Assembly (NCBI RefSeq): GCF_017312725.1
Contig: NZ_BOPO01000015.1
Span: forward strand, 1-58,615
Source of the DNA: Actinocatenispora comari
Lineage (GTDB): Bacteria > Actinomycetota > Actinomycetes > Mycobacteriales > Micromonosporaceae
DNA length: 58,615 nucleotides
Direction of reading: 5' to 3'
Numbering within the stretch: the stretch's first letter is position 1; every line of letters starts with the position of its first letter. This document shows positions 17,079 through 27,261 of the stretch, piece after piece. Position numbers and translations under genes: made by a program. The notes beneath the pieces were generated by a model that did no database searches, was not told where the DNA came from, and worked only from the letters and a program-made list of their open reading frames with translations.

Positions 17079-18919
17079 AGGGCGTCCAGTTTCGCGATCA
17101 ACCAACCCTCGTCGGTACGGCGCATCACCACGCGGACCCGGTTCCGGTCGACCCTCGTCCCGGGGACGGTGCGGGTGGAACGTCGCTCGTCCACGTAGGC
17201 CAGCAACGTCACGGTGTCGCTGCCGGTGGACACGACACCGATCTCCCGCGCCGTGGCCGAGACCACCGCCTGCTGGTCGGTGATGTTCTTGCGCAGCTTC
17301 GCCATCGTCTTCGGGTAGCTGGTACGCATCGACCCGGTGCACCACTTCCGGGCGGCGGCCACGTCGGCGCCCAGCGAGCGGTAGTCGTAGCTGAGGACGA
17401 CCGGAACCGCCTTGTTCGCCGCGGCGGTCGCGGCCCGCACCGAGGCGGACGGCCAGCCCGTGGCCGGTGACGAGGTCACGCGGTCGACGCCGAGCACCGC
17501 GGTGGCACCGCCGGCGACCAGCAACAGCACCGCCAGCGCGAGCACCGCCACCAGGTACCCGATCCGGCGCCCCCGCACCGGCGGCGGGGGCGCGCCACCC
17601 CACGCCGGCGGTCGGGGCAGCGCGGCGGCGGCAGGCGGCGGTACGTGCAGCGCGCCCTCGGCGACCACCAGCTCGGGCTGCTCCGAGACGACCGGCGGCA
17701 CGCCCAGTCGTTCGTGCAGCAACGCCGCGAGCATCGGCACCCGGCTGCCACCACCGACCAGGAACACGCCTGTCAGCTGCGACGCGGACAGGCCGGCGGC
17801 GGCGATCGCATCGGTCAGCAGGTCGGCCGCCCGGCCGAGCCGGGGCCGGGCAACCTCCTCGAACTCGGTCCTGGTCAGGTGCAGCGGCGCGGCACCGGGC
17901 AGGTGCACCGGCGCCGACGACAGCCGGGACAGCGCCTCCTTCGCACCTCGCACGTCGTCCCAGAACAGCCACCGGTCCCGGTACTCGTCGGGAGTGGCCG
18001 GCGCGGTCACCCTGGTCCACGGCGTCACCGGGCCCCCGTCGGCCGACGCCGCCATCCCGGCCCGGTCGGCACCGGTCCCCTCCGCGGTACCGGTCCCGCC
18101 CGCGGCGCCGCGCCCCTCGGCATCGCCGGTCCCGTCTGCAGCGCCGGCCCCACCGGTGTCGCCGGGGACGTCCGCCACCCCGGGCGCGGCGGCGGCGCCG
18201 GTCCCGCCCGTGGCTGCCGGCGGCAGACCGGGCTGGCCGGCACCGTCCGTCGCTGGTCCGCCGGCGAACCTGGTGCCGATCCGATCCACCAGCGCCGCGT
18301 CCAGGTCCAGACCGCCGAGGTCGGACAGGCCGGCCGTGCCGAGCACCTCGTACCCGGCCGGACCGGTACGGACCAGCGCCACGTCGGTCGTTCCCGCGCC
18401 GGCGTCGAGCACCGCGACGACACCGCCCGGTGGCAGGGTCGAGGCGTGCACGGTGCCGAAGTACGCGGTCGCCGCCACCGGCTCCGGCAGCAACGCCGCG
18501 ACCGGGAGCCCGGCCCGCGCAGCCGCCGTGGCGAGCCGGTCCCGGCGCGCCGCCCCCCAGTCGGCCGGATGGGTCAGGACGACCGGCGGCAGCTCGCCGG
18601 CCACCCGGACCGCCTCGTCCGCGACCCGGCGCAGTACCGCCGCGAGCAGATCGGTCACCGGCACCGGCGCACCGAGCAGCACCGTGGGTTCGTCGATGCG
18701 GCGCTTGGGGTTCGGCTCGTACCGCGCGGGTTCGACCCGGCCGGCCCGCACCGCGTCGCGGCCGACCGAGGGCACCCCCTCGGCGTCGACGAACACCGCG
18801 GACGGCAGCAACTCCGCGCCGTCGAACAGCAGCGGCCGGGCCCGGCCGTCCGGCCGGCGCAGCACCGCGACCGTGTTCGAGGTGCCCAGATCCACCCCGA
18901 GCAGCCATCCACCGGACAT
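17075..18919 (-). CDS. Membrane-anchored Hsp70-like ATPase with extracytoplasmic C-terminal domain
   Basis: A 614-residue protein. Residues 1-425 form an Hsp70/actin-type nucleotide-binding domain: phosphate-1 DLGTSNTVA (10-18), phosphate-2 LDAGAGTTDVAL (171-182) and adenosine motif VFLVGGGSRVPML (385-397). Residues about 217-300 are a low-complexity Gly/Ala/Thr insert not found in DnaK. There is no DnaK substrate-binding domain. Instead a proline-rich linker, one membrane helix (about 452-474) and an outside domain of about 125 residues (NKAVPVVLSYDYRSLGADVA to DEGWLIAKLDAL) follow, of the Mce-associated/NTF2-like kind. The ATG at 18919 follows GGAGGG. ATP binding inside the cell could thus be tied to an outside domain, but the function is unknown. 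Confidence 0.82.
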   Translation of the reverse strand: MSGGWLLGVDLGTSNTVAVLRRPDGRARPLLFDGAELLPSAVFVDAEGVPSVGRDAVRAGRVEPARYEPNPKRRIDEPTVLLGAPVPVTDLLAAVLRRVADEAVRVAGELPPVVLTHPADWGAARRDRLATAAARAGLPVAALLPEPVAATAYFGTVHASTLPPGGVVAVLDAGAGTTDVALVRTGPAGYEVLGTAGLSDLGGLDLDAALVDRIGTRFAGGPATDGAGQPGLPPAATGGTGAAAAPGVADVPGDTGGAGAADGTGDAEGRGAAGGTGTAEGTGADRAGMAASADGGPVTPWTRVTAPATPDEYRDRWLFWDDVRGAKEALSRLSSAPVHLPGAAPLHLTRTEFEEVARPRLGRAADLLTDAIAAAGLSASQLTGVFLVGGGSRVPMLAALLHERLGVPPVVSEQPELVVAEGALHVPPPAAAALPRPPAWGGAPPPPVRGRRIGYLVAVLALAVLLLVAGGATAVLGVDRVTSSPATGWPSASVRAATAAANKAVPVVLSYDYRSLGADVAAARKWCTGSMRTSYPKTMAKLRKNITDQQAVVSATAREIGVVSTGSDTVTLLAYVDERRSTRTVPGTRVDRNRVRVVMRRTDEGWLIAKLDAL

Positions 18920-18973
18920 GTCCCTCCCCGCGCCCAATCCGGCACAGCTTAGGACACCGGGACCACCTTCCGG

Positions 18974-21424
18974 TCAGCCGTTCTCGCCGCGGATGCTGGC
19001 CAGCATGTCCTCCAGCTCGTCCGGCTTGATCAGCACGTCGCGCGCCTTGGACCCCTCGGAGGGCCCGACCACGCCACGGGTCTCCATCAGGTCCATCAAC
19101 CGGCCGGCCTTGGCGAAGCCGACCCGCAGCTTGCGCTGCAGCATCGAGGTGGAGCCGAACTGCGAGGTCACCACCAGCTCGGCCGCCTGCAGCAGCAGGT
19201 CGAGGTCGTCGCCGATGTCCTCGTCGACCTTCTTCTTGCTCTCCTGCGCGACGGTCAACACGTCGTCGCGGAACTCCGGCTGCCGCTGCTCGATGCAGTA
19301 CTTGACCAGGTCGTGGATCTCCGGCTCGGTGACCCAGGCACCCTGCAGCCGGGTCGGCTTGCTCGCGCCCATCGGCAGGAACAGCCCGTCACCGCGGCCG
19401 ATCAGCTTCTCCGCGCCGGGCTGGTCCAGGATGACCCGGGAGTCGCCCAGTGACGAGGTGGAGAACGCCAGCCGGGACGGCACGTTCGCCTTGATCAGGC
19501 CGGTGACCACGTCGACGCTGGGCCGCTGGGTGGCGAGTACCAGGTGGATGCCGGCGGCGCGGGCGAGCTGGGTGATGCGCACGATCGCGTCCTCCACGTC
19601 GCGCGGCGCCACCATCATCAGGTCGGCCAGCTCGTCCACGATCACCAGCAGGTACGGGTAGGGCCGGTACTCGCGCTCGCTGCCGGGCGGCGCGGTGATC
19701 TCGCCCTTGAGCACCTTGCGGTTGAAGTCGTCCACGTGCCGCACCCCGGCCGCGGCCAGGTCGTCGTAGCGCATGTCCATCTCGCGCACCACCCAGGCCA
19801 GCGCGTCGGCCGCCTTCTTCGGGTTGGTCACGATCGGCGTCACCAGGTGCGGGATGCCCTCGTAGCTGGTCAGCTCGACCCGCTTCGGGTCGACCAGCAG
19901 CAGCCGCACCTGGTCGGGCGTGGCCCGCGCCAGGATCGACACCAGCAACGAGTTGATGCAGGACGACTTGCCGGAACCGGTGGCGCCGGCGACCAGGATG
20001 TGCGGCATCTTGGTCAGGTTGGCCACCACGTTGCGGCCCTCGATGTCCTTGCCCAGCGCCACCAGCATCGGGTGCGGGTCGGCGGCGGCCTCGGCGCTGC
20101 GCAGCACGTCGCCGAGGATCACGTCCTCCCGGTCGGTGTTCGGGATCTCCACCCCGACCGCGGACTTGCCCGGGATCGGGCTGATGATCCGCACGTCCGG
20201 GCTCTTCACCGCGTAGGCGATGTTGCGCGACAGCTGGGTGATCCGCTCGACCTTCACCCCCGAGCCGAGCTCGATCTCGTACCGGGTGACCGTCGGGCCG
20301 CGGGTGAACCCGGTCACCGCGGCGTCCACGTTGAACTGTTCGAAGACGCCCTGCAGCGCGGCGATCGTGTCGTCGTTGGCCCGGCTGCGGGTCTTGCCCG
20401 GGCCGCCCTTGCGCAGCAGTTCCGGTGGCGGCAGCCGGTAGTCGCCCTCCGCCGCGCTGAGCACCGGCTGCTCCACCTTCGGCGGCGGCAGCGGACCGTG
20501 TTCCGGCGGGGTCAGCTTCTTGCGCGGCGTGCGCTGGGCCGGCAGCTCCGGCTCGTCGGCGGCTTCCTCGGCCGGCGCCGGCGACACCGGTGCGGGGTCC
20601 TCGGCCTGGGTGGCCTGCCGGCGCCGGGACGGGCGCCGCAGCCGCACCGGCGGCCCGGAGATCGCGCCCGCCTCGTCCGCGTCGTCCTCGGCCGGCGCCG
20701 CGGCCCGGCCCAGGGCGAGGTCGCGCAGCCGGCGGAACCGCTCCGGGAGCCGGTTCAGCGGGGTCGCGGTCACCACCAGCACGCCGAACAGCAACAGCAG
20801 GACCAGCAGCGGGACCGCCACCCAGGAGGTCACCGCGCGCGCGAGCAGCCCGCCGACCAGGTCACCGAGGATGCCCCCGGCGTACGCCCGGCCGTCCGCG
20901 GTGCCGGGGCTGCCCCGGAACAGGTGCAGCAGGCCCAGCGCGGCGAGCAGCAGCGCGCTCCAGCCGACCAGGTGCCGGCCGCGGTGCGCCGGATCGGGCG
21001 CCTGGCGCAACACCCGGACGGCGGCGAACGCCAGCAGCACCGGCAGCGCCGCGGCGGCCGCGCCGACCACCCAGCGCACCGCGTACGCCACCCAGGAGCC
21101 GACCGGGCCGGCGGCGTGGAACCAGACCGCGACGGCCAGCACGATGCCGAACGCGAGCAGGGCGAGGCCGAGGCCGTCGCGCCGGTGGGCCGGGTCGAGC
21201 TCGCGCGCGGTGGCGGCCTGCCGGCCGACCGCCCGGGCGAGGAACCCGACCCCGCGGGCCAGGCCGGTGAACGCGCCGCTCGCGGCCCGCGCCGAGGCGG
21301 ACCGCTTCGGCTTGCGGGCCGGTCGCCGGGCGGGGCTGCGGCGCGTGGTGGCACGGCCAGCCGCACCCGTCTTCTTCTTCGCCGAGGTGCGGGCACGGCT
21401 CGTGGCAGACGTACGGCCAGCCAT
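18974..21424 (-). CDS. ftsK: DNA translocase FtsK/SpoIIIE
   Basis: An 816-residue FtsK. The basic N-terminus (SAKKKTGAAGRATTRRSPAR) precedes four or so membrane helices, a charged Pro/Glu-rich linker, and the motor. The motor has Walker A LVAGATGSGKSSCIN and Walker B-like YLLVIVDELADLMM, plus HLVLATQRPSVDVVTG. The C-terminal gamma winged helix (SQFGSTSMLQRKLRVGFAKA and GRLMDLMETRGVVGP) reads polar DNA signals. FtsK pumps chromosome ends through the closing septum. I chose the ATG at 21424 over an upstream GTG because homologues start with this lysine-rich stretch. The ribosome site is weak. Confidence 0.95.
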   Translation of the reverse strand: MAGRTSATSRARTSAKKKTGAAGRATTRRSPARRPARKPKRSASARAASGAFTGLARGVGFLARAVGRQAATARELDPAHRRDGLGLALLAFGIVLAVAVWFHAAGPVGSWVAYAVRWVVGAAAAALPVLLAFAAVRVLRQAPDPAHRGRHLVGWSALLLAALGLLHLFRGSPGTADGRAYAGGILGDLVGGLLARAVTSWVAVPLLVLLLLFGVLVVTATPLNRLPERFRRLRDLALGRAAAPAEDDADEAGAISGPPVRLRRPSRRRQATQAEDPAPVSPAPAEEAADEPELPAQRTPRKKLTPPEHGPLPPPKVEQPVLSAAEGDYRLPPPELLRKGGPGKTRSRANDDTIAALQGVFEQFNVDAAVTGFTRGPTVTRYEIELGSGVKVERITQLSRNIAYAVKSPDVRIISPIPGKSAVGVEIPNTDREDVILGDVLRSAEAAADPHPMLVALGKDIEGRNVVANLTKMPHILVAGATGSGKSSCINSLLVSILARATPDQVRLLLVDPKRVELTSYEGIPHLVTPIVTNPKKAADALAWVVREMDMRYDDLAAAGVRHVDDFNRKVLKGEITAPPGSEREYRPYPYLLVIVDELADLMMVAPRDVEDAIVRITQLARAAGIHLVLATQRPSVDVVTGLIKANVPSRLAFSTSSLGDSRVILDQPGAEKLIGRGDGLFLPMGASKPTRLQGAWVTEPEIHDLVKYCIEQRQPEFRDDVLTVAQESKKKVDEDIGDDLDLLLQAAELVVTSQFGSTSMLQRKLRVGFAKAGRLMDLMETRGVVGPSEGSKARDVLIKPDELEDMLASIRGENG

Positions 21425-21503
21425 GACCGCCACGGTAGCCGGAACCGAACGCAAACCCCCGGTCCGACACGGCCGGTGACAGAATTCCCTGGTCTGAGCC
21501 GGG

Positions 21504-22989
<1,486 letters not shown>

Positions 22990-23009
22990 GCGCCGGCGCG
23001 CTGGTTGCC

Positions 23010-23026
23010 GCGGGCCGAGGGCCCGC
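23010..23026 (+). other. Short GC hairpin after asd
   Basis: GCGGGCC and GGCCCGC are separated by GAG, 20 bp after the asd stop and ahead of the main terminator. It may protect the 3' end of the mRNA. Confidence 0.5.
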
Positions 23027-23051
23027 CGCGTCGCGCTGACGGTACGAAACG

Positions 23052-23079
23052 GGCCCCGGCCGGTCGGTCGGGGCCTTTT
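23052..23079 (+). terminator. Rho-independent terminator of asd
   Basis: GGCCCCG (23052-23058) pairs with CGGGGCC (23069-23075) and is followed by TTTT. This is the clearest intrinsic terminator in the window, as most others lack a T-tract. Confidence 0.85.
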
Positions 23080-23085
23080 CGCGCC

Positions 23086-23156
23086 ACCCTGTGACTTACA
23101 TCGTAAGGTATTGCGCTCGCGCCGGATGGGCAGCACCCTGTGCCTTACAACGTAAG
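23086..23156. promoter_or_regulatory. Two TetR-type operators CTTACnnnGTAAG ahead of the cyclase gene
   Basis: Perfect 5+5 palindromes with 3 bp spacers lie at 23095-23107 and 23144-23156. Each follows the same CACCCTGTG block, so a 22 bp direct repeat spaced 49 bp contains them. They flank the likely promoter. The TetR-family gene at 23942 is the obvious ligand-responsive binder. Confidence 0.75.
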
Positions 23157-23175
23157 TCAACCAGGGAGGCTTCCG

Positions 23176-23859
23176 ATGAGCAGCACCGAACAGCTCGCCC
23201 GGCGGTTCGTCGAGACGATCAACGACCGCGACTTCGACGCGCTCGATGCCCTGCTGTCCCCGGACCTCGTCGCGCCACCGCTGGTGGTGGACGCGCCGGC
23301 CGACTCCTTCCGGACCGGAATGGAGCTGGCCGTCGCGTCGTTCCCCGACGTCCGGCTCGACCTCGACGACCTGCTCGTCGACGCCGACCGGGCCGTGCTG
23401 AGCCTGCGCATCTCGGCGACCAACACCGGCGCGTACCGGCGGGGCACGGCCACCGGACAGCGGGCCAGCTGGCCGGCGGTGTTCGTACTCCGGTTCGTCG
23501 ACGGGCTGCTCGCCGAACTGGGCGGGGTGTCCGACCGGTTCGGCTGTCTGCAGCAGTTCGGGCTGATCGGCTCGGACGACGAGATCGCCGCGGCGGCGCC
23601 GGACGACCCGCACGCCAGGCGGTACCTGGTGGTCGACTCCATCGTGCTGGACGACGGAGCCGACCCCGACCGGGCGGTCGAGCGGCTGCGGCAGGAGCTG
23701 ACCGGCCCGGCCGGCGCCCGCGTGTACACCGCCCGGCGCGTCGACGACCCGCGCCGGCTGCTCCGGTACGCGCAGCTGGCCGGCACGCGCGAGCAGGTGC
23801 TGGCCCGCGTCGGCGCCGCCCCCGCCTACCAGGTGGTCGCCGTCGACGACCTGCCCTGA
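23176..23859 (+). CDS. SnoaL-like cyclase/NTF2-fold protein with an extra C-terminal domain
   Basis: A 227-residue protein. Residues 1-130 are a SnoaL-like ester-cyclase fold (STEQLARRFVETINDRDFDA, SFRTGMELAVASFPDVRLDL, VFVLRFVDGLLAELGGVSDR). Residues about 150-225 add a domain I do not recognise (RYLVVDSIVLDDGADPDRAV, ARVYTARRVDDPRRLLRYAQ), perhaps an EthD- or dabb-like ferredoxin fold. The substrate is unknown. GGGAGG (23164-23169) places the ATG. Two TetR-type operators lie directly upstream, and the TetR gene follows in the same direction, so this is probably the main target of an inducible two-gene operon. Confidence 0.78.
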   Translation: MSSTEQLARRFVETINDRDFDALDALLSPDLVAPPLVVDAPADSFRTGMELAVASFPDVRLDLDDLLVDADRAVLSLRISATNTGAYRRGTATGQRASWPAVFVLRFVDGLLAELGGVSDRFGCLQQFGLIGSDDEIAAAAPDDPHARRYLVVDSIVLDDGADPDRAVERLRQELTGPAGARVYTARRVDDPRRLLRYAQLAGTREQVLARVGAAPAYQVVAVDDLP

Positions 23860-23865
23860 GAGACT

Positions 23866-23915
23866 GTCGGGGGACCATGATCGGCTGCGCCGGCGTCCGA
23901 TCGAAGGTCCCCGAC
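23866..23915. other. Long inverted repeat between the cyclase and TetR genes
   Basis: GTCGGGGGACC (23866-23876) pairs, with one bulge, with GGTCCCCGAC (23906-23915). It could attenuate read-through into the regulator gene. Confidence 0.45.
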
Positions 23916-23941
23916 CGTGTCGAAGCGAGCAAGGAGCGTGC

Positions 23942-24613
23942 GTGGCCGGTAGTGCATCCCGTCGGCGCGCCGGGCTGAGCCGCGACCGGGTGTTCGAGGC
24001 CGCGCTCCGGATCGCCGACACCGAGGGCATCGAGGCGCTGTCGATGCGCCGGCTCGGCCGGGAGCTCGGCGTCGAGGCGATGTCGCTGTACCACCACGTG
24101 CCGGACAAGGCGGCCATCGTCGCCGGGCTCGCCGACCGGGTGTTCGCGGAGGTCACCGTCCCGGCCAGCGAGCCGGCGGCGGACTGGCGGCCGGTGCTGG
24201 GCAGTTGGCTGCGGGCGCTGCGCGCCACCCTGCTGCGGCACCCCGGCGCGCTGCCCGCGGTCGCCACCCACGAGGTGACAGCCGGACCGGGACTCGGGCT
24301 GTACGAGGCGGCGCTGCGGCTGCTGCACGACGCCGGGTTCGACCTGGTCGAGGCGAACTACGCGCTGAACAACCTGGTCACCTACACGATCGGGCACTGC
24401 CTGGCGATCGCCGGCCGGCCTCCGCTCGGGGCGGCCGAGCCGACCGCGGCACAGCGCGACGAGACCAGCGCCGCGCTGGACCGCGACCGGTACCCGACCG
24501 TCGCCGCCTGGCTCGCCCGGATCGCGGGCACCAGCTACGACGCGGACGCGCTGTACGAGCAGGGGTTGACCGCGCTGCTCACCGGCCTCCCCGACCCGCC
24601 GTCCGGCGGCTGA
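23942..24613 (+). CDS. TetR/AcrR family transcriptional regulator
   Basis: A 223-residue repressor. The N-terminal helix-turn-helix is LSRDRVFEAALRIADTEGIE, then ALSMRRLGRELGVEAMSLYH with HHVPDKAAIVAGLADRVFAE. The C-terminal ligand-binding half is of the TetR_C_1 type (WRPVLGSWLRALRATLLRHP, LNNLVTYTIGHCLAIAG). The GTG at 23942 is placed by AGGAG. It most likely binds the paired CTTACnnnGTAAG sites before the upstream cyclase gene and so controls its own operon. The ligand is unknown. The gene converges on the YoaK gene 14 bp away. Confidence 0.9.
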   Translation: MAGSASRRRAGLSRDRVFEAALRIADTEGIEALSMRRLGRELGVEAMSLYHHVPDKAAIVAGLADRVFAEVTVPASEPAADWRPVLGSWLRALRATLLRHPGALPAVATHEVTAGPGLGLYEAALRLLHDAGFDLVEANYALNNLVTYTIGHCLAIAGRPPLGAAEPTAAQRDETSAALDRDRYPTVAAWLARIAGTSYDADALYEQGLTALLTGLPDPPSGG

Positions 24614-24626
24614 CGCCGGCCCGCGG

Positions 24627-25355
24627 TCAGTGCCGGTGGCGGTGCCGCAGGTCGACCGCCGCCGCGGCCAGCACGGCGAGGCCGGTCAGCGCGAACGGCA
24701 GTACCCCGGCCGCCAGCCGGGCGGTTTGCACCAGCAGCGCCGACACCGCCGCACCGGCCAGCATCGCGGCCACCAGCAACACCAGCCGGGGCAGCCCCCG
24801 GCCCGGTGCGCCGCCGGTGATCCGGCTGACCACCGTGGTCAGCGTGCTGGTCAGGTAGGTGGTGGAGCCGGCGGGCAGGGCGAGCGCCTGCACCGCGCGG
24901 GCCTGGAAGCCCATCGCGACCGCGGACACCGCGACGAGCACGCCGGCGCCGATCCCGGTCGGCCGGCCGTCCGCGACCAGCCAGCCGACGAACAGCAGCA
25001 GTTGCAGCACGGCCTGCACGCCGAGCGCGTGGGTGACCCGTACCGGCCAGGGGTCGGGGTCGGTGGCCCGGGTGTGGCCGAGGAACCGGGTGCACACCGC
25101 CACCCCGACCACGTACGCCGCGAGCGACACCACCGAGCGCACCGCGGCCGAGCCGGAGCCGGTACCGGCGGCGATGCCCAGCAGCGCCAGGTTGCCGGTC
25201 ATCACCGCGGTGAACACGTGCCCCAGCGCCAGGTAGCTCAGCGCGTCGGTGGCGCCGGCGCCGGCGGCGAGCACCAGCAGCAGCGCGTCCGGGACCACGC
25301 GCAGGGCGGGCGGCCCCACGCGTTCCCGTTCGTCCTCGGACCGCTCGGCAGACAT
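24627..25355 (-). CDS. YoaK family (DUF1275) membrane protein
   Basis: A six-helix membrane protein of 242 residues. The family signatures are GATDALSYLALGHVFTAVMT followed by GNLALLG, and AMGFQARAVQALALPAGSTT followed by YLTSTLT. The function of YoaK/DUF1275 proteins is unproven; small-molecule transport has been proposed. Two in-frame ATGs are possible, at 25367 and 25355. I prefer 25355 because GATGCT ends seven bases before it, in the leaderless pattern, and neither has a ribosome site. Confidence 0.85.
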   Translation of the reverse strand: MSAERSEDERERVGPPALRVVPDALLLVLAAGAGATDALSYLALGHVFTAVMTGNLALLGIAAGTGSGSAAVRSVVSLAAYVVGVAVCTRFLGHTRATDPDPWPVRVTHALGVQAVLQLLLFVGWLVADGRPTGIGAGVLVAVSAVAMGFQARAVQALALPAGSTTYLTSTLTTVVSRITGGAPGRGLPRLVLLVAAMLAGAAVSALLVQTARLAAGVLPFALTGLAVLAAAAVDLRHRHRH

Positions 25356-25427
25356 CGCTGTGAGCATCGCATCCGTGACCGTCGGTACGGGTCGGAACCG
25401 GCGATGCTCACCGCGCGGCGGGCCGGA

Positions 25428-27116
25428 TCACACCTCGACGACGTTGGGCACGATCATCGGACGGCGCCGGTACTTGTCGTTCACCCACCGGCCGACCGAG
25501 CGGCGCACCAGCTGCTGCAACTGGTGCGGATCGGTCACGCCGTCCTTCGCCGCCCGGTCCAGCACCTCGGTGATCAACGGGACCACCGGGTCGAACGCGG
25601 TCGGGTCCTCCGAGAACCCCTTCGCCGAGACGGTCGGACCACCGACCACCTTGCCGGTCACCGAGTCGACCACCACGGTCGCCGCGATGAACCCACCGTC
25701 GCCGAGGATGCGTCGCTCGGTCAGCGCGCTCTCCCCCACGTCACCGACCGCGAGGCCGTCGACGTAGACGTACCGGTTGGGCAGGTGACCGACCAGCCGG
25801 GCCCGGCCGTCGACCAGGTCGACCACGTCGCCGTCCTCGCACAGCACGACGCCCTCGGCCGGTACCCCGGACTCGGTCGCCAGCCGGGCGTGCGCGCGCA
25901 GGTGCCGCCACTCGCCGTGGATCGGCAGGAAGTTGCTCGGCCGTACCACGTTGAGCAGGTACAGCAGCTCGCCGGCCGGCGCGTGCCCGGAGACGTGCAC
26001 CCGGGCCACGTCCTTGTGGATCACCGTGGCGCCGGCCCGCGACAGCGCGTTGATCACCCGGTACACCGAGGTCTCGTTGCCCGGGACCAGCGACGACGCC
26101 AGCACGACGGTGTCGCCCGGCTCGATCTTGACGTGCCGGTGGTCGCCGGAGGCCATCCGGCCCAGCGCGCTCATCGGCTCGCCCTGCGAGCCGGTCGACA
26201 TGAACACGATCTCGTCCGCCGGCAGGTTGGTCGCCTCCTCCAGCGACACCACCAGCCCGGCCGCGATGTGCAGCAGCCCCAGGTCGCGCGCGATGCCCAT
26301 GTTGCGCACCATGGACCGGCCGATCAGCGCCACCTTGCGGCCGTGCTCGGCCGCCGAGTCGAGCACCTGCTGGACCCGGTGCACGTGCGAGGCGAACGAG
26401 GCGACGATGATCCGGCCCCGCGCCCGGCGGAAGATGCCGTCGATGACCGGCCGGATCTCCTGCTCGGAGGTGACGAAGCCGGGGATCTCGGCGTTGGTCG
26501 AGTCGGACAGCAGCAGGTCGACGCCCTCGCCGCCGAGCCGGGCGAACCCGGCCAGGTCGGTGACCCGGCCGTCCAGCGGCAGCTGGTCCATCTTGAAGTC
26601 GCCGGTGTGCAGCACCGTCCCGGCGCCGGTGCGGACCGCCACCGCCATCGCGTCCGGGATCGAGTGGTTGACCGCGAAGAACTCGCACTGGAACGGGCCG
26701 AGCTGCTCGACGCCGCCCTCCCGGACGGTCAGCGAGTACGGCGTGATGCGCCGCTCGGCGAGCTTCGCCTCCACCAGCGCCAGGGTGAACTGCGAGCCCA
26801 CCAGCGGGATGTCCGGCTTGCGGGCCAGCAGGTAGGGCACCGCGCCGATGTGGTCCTCGTGCCCGTGCGTGAGCACGATCGCCTCGACGTCGTCGAGCCG
26901 GTCGGCGATCGGCGAGAAGTCCGGCAGGATGACGTCGACGCCCGGTTGGTCCACATCCGGGAACAGCACGCCGCAGTCGACGACGAGCAGCCGCCCCTCG
27001 TACTCGTAGACGGTCATGTTGCGGCCGATCGCGCCGAGGCCGCCCAGCGGGACGACCCGCAGGCTGTGCGCGGCGAGCGGCGGTGGTGGGGCCAGCTCCG
27101 GATGTGCCTGGCTCAC
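25428..27116 (-). CDS. rnj: Ribonuclease J
   Basis: A 562-residue beta-CASP metallo-beta-lactamase ribonuclease. The zinc-binding motif LTHGHEDHIGAVPYLL is present, with other metal ligands in FFAVNHSIPDAM, VLHTGDFKMD and HVSGHAPAGE. The beta-CASP part includes FASHVHRVQQVLDSAAEHGR. RNase J has 5'-to-3' exonuclease and endonuclease activity in mRNA decay and rRNA maturation. The GTG at 27116 follows AGGAG. It lies downstream of dapA with a hairpin between, as in other actinobacteria. Confidence 0.95.
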   Translation of the reverse strand: MSQAHPELAPPPPLAAHSLRVVPLGGLGAIGRNMTVYEYEGRLLVVDCGVLFPDVDQPGVDVILPDFSPIADRLDDVEAIVLTHGHEDHIGAVPYLLARKPDIPLVGSQFTLALVEAKLAERRITPYSLTVREGGVEQLGPFQCEFFAVNHSIPDAMAVAVRTGAGTVLHTGDFKMDQLPLDGRVTDLAGFARLGGEGVDLLLSDSTNAEIPGFVTSEQEIRPVIDGIFRRARGRIIVASFASHVHRVQQVLDSAAEHGRKVALIGRSMVRNMGIARDLGLLHIAAGLVVSLEEATNLPADEIVFMSTGSQGEPMSALGRMASGDHRHVKIEPGDTVVLASSLVPGNETSVYRVINALSRAGATVIHKDVARVHVSGHAPAGELLYLLNVVRPSNFLPIHGEWRHLRAHARLATESGVPAEGVVLCEDGDVVDLVDGRARLVGHLPNRYVYVDGLAVGDVGESALTERRILGDGGFIAATVVVDSVTGKVVGGPTVSAKGFSEDPTAFDPVVPLITEVLDRAAKDGVTDPHQLQQLVRRSVGRWVNDKYRRRPMIVPNVVEV

Positions 27117-27227
27117 GTGGCTCTCCTATTCACTTCGTACAGTCTTCTGGTACCAGCGGTCCGGCGCCCGCTGCGCGGCCCCGCCGACCGCGACACGGCG
27201 CGGCGGCGGCCGGTCGTGCACACCGCA

Positions 27228-27257
27228 CGCGACCCGCGGAGTACACCGCAGGTCGCG
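27228..27257 (-). terminator. Hairpin after dapA, candidate terminator
   Basis: CGCGACC (27228-27234) pairs with GGTCGCG (27251-27257), and an inner GCGG/CCGC stem extends it. It begins five bases past the dapA stop on the minus strand, without a T-tract. Confidence 0.6.
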
Positions 27258-27261
27258 ACGG

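Noticed and set aside
16326-17198. Open frame reading MPLRRTEPR repeats
   Set aside because: It is produced by the 27 bp array, has no ribosome site and runs antisense into the Mce-associated-like gene.
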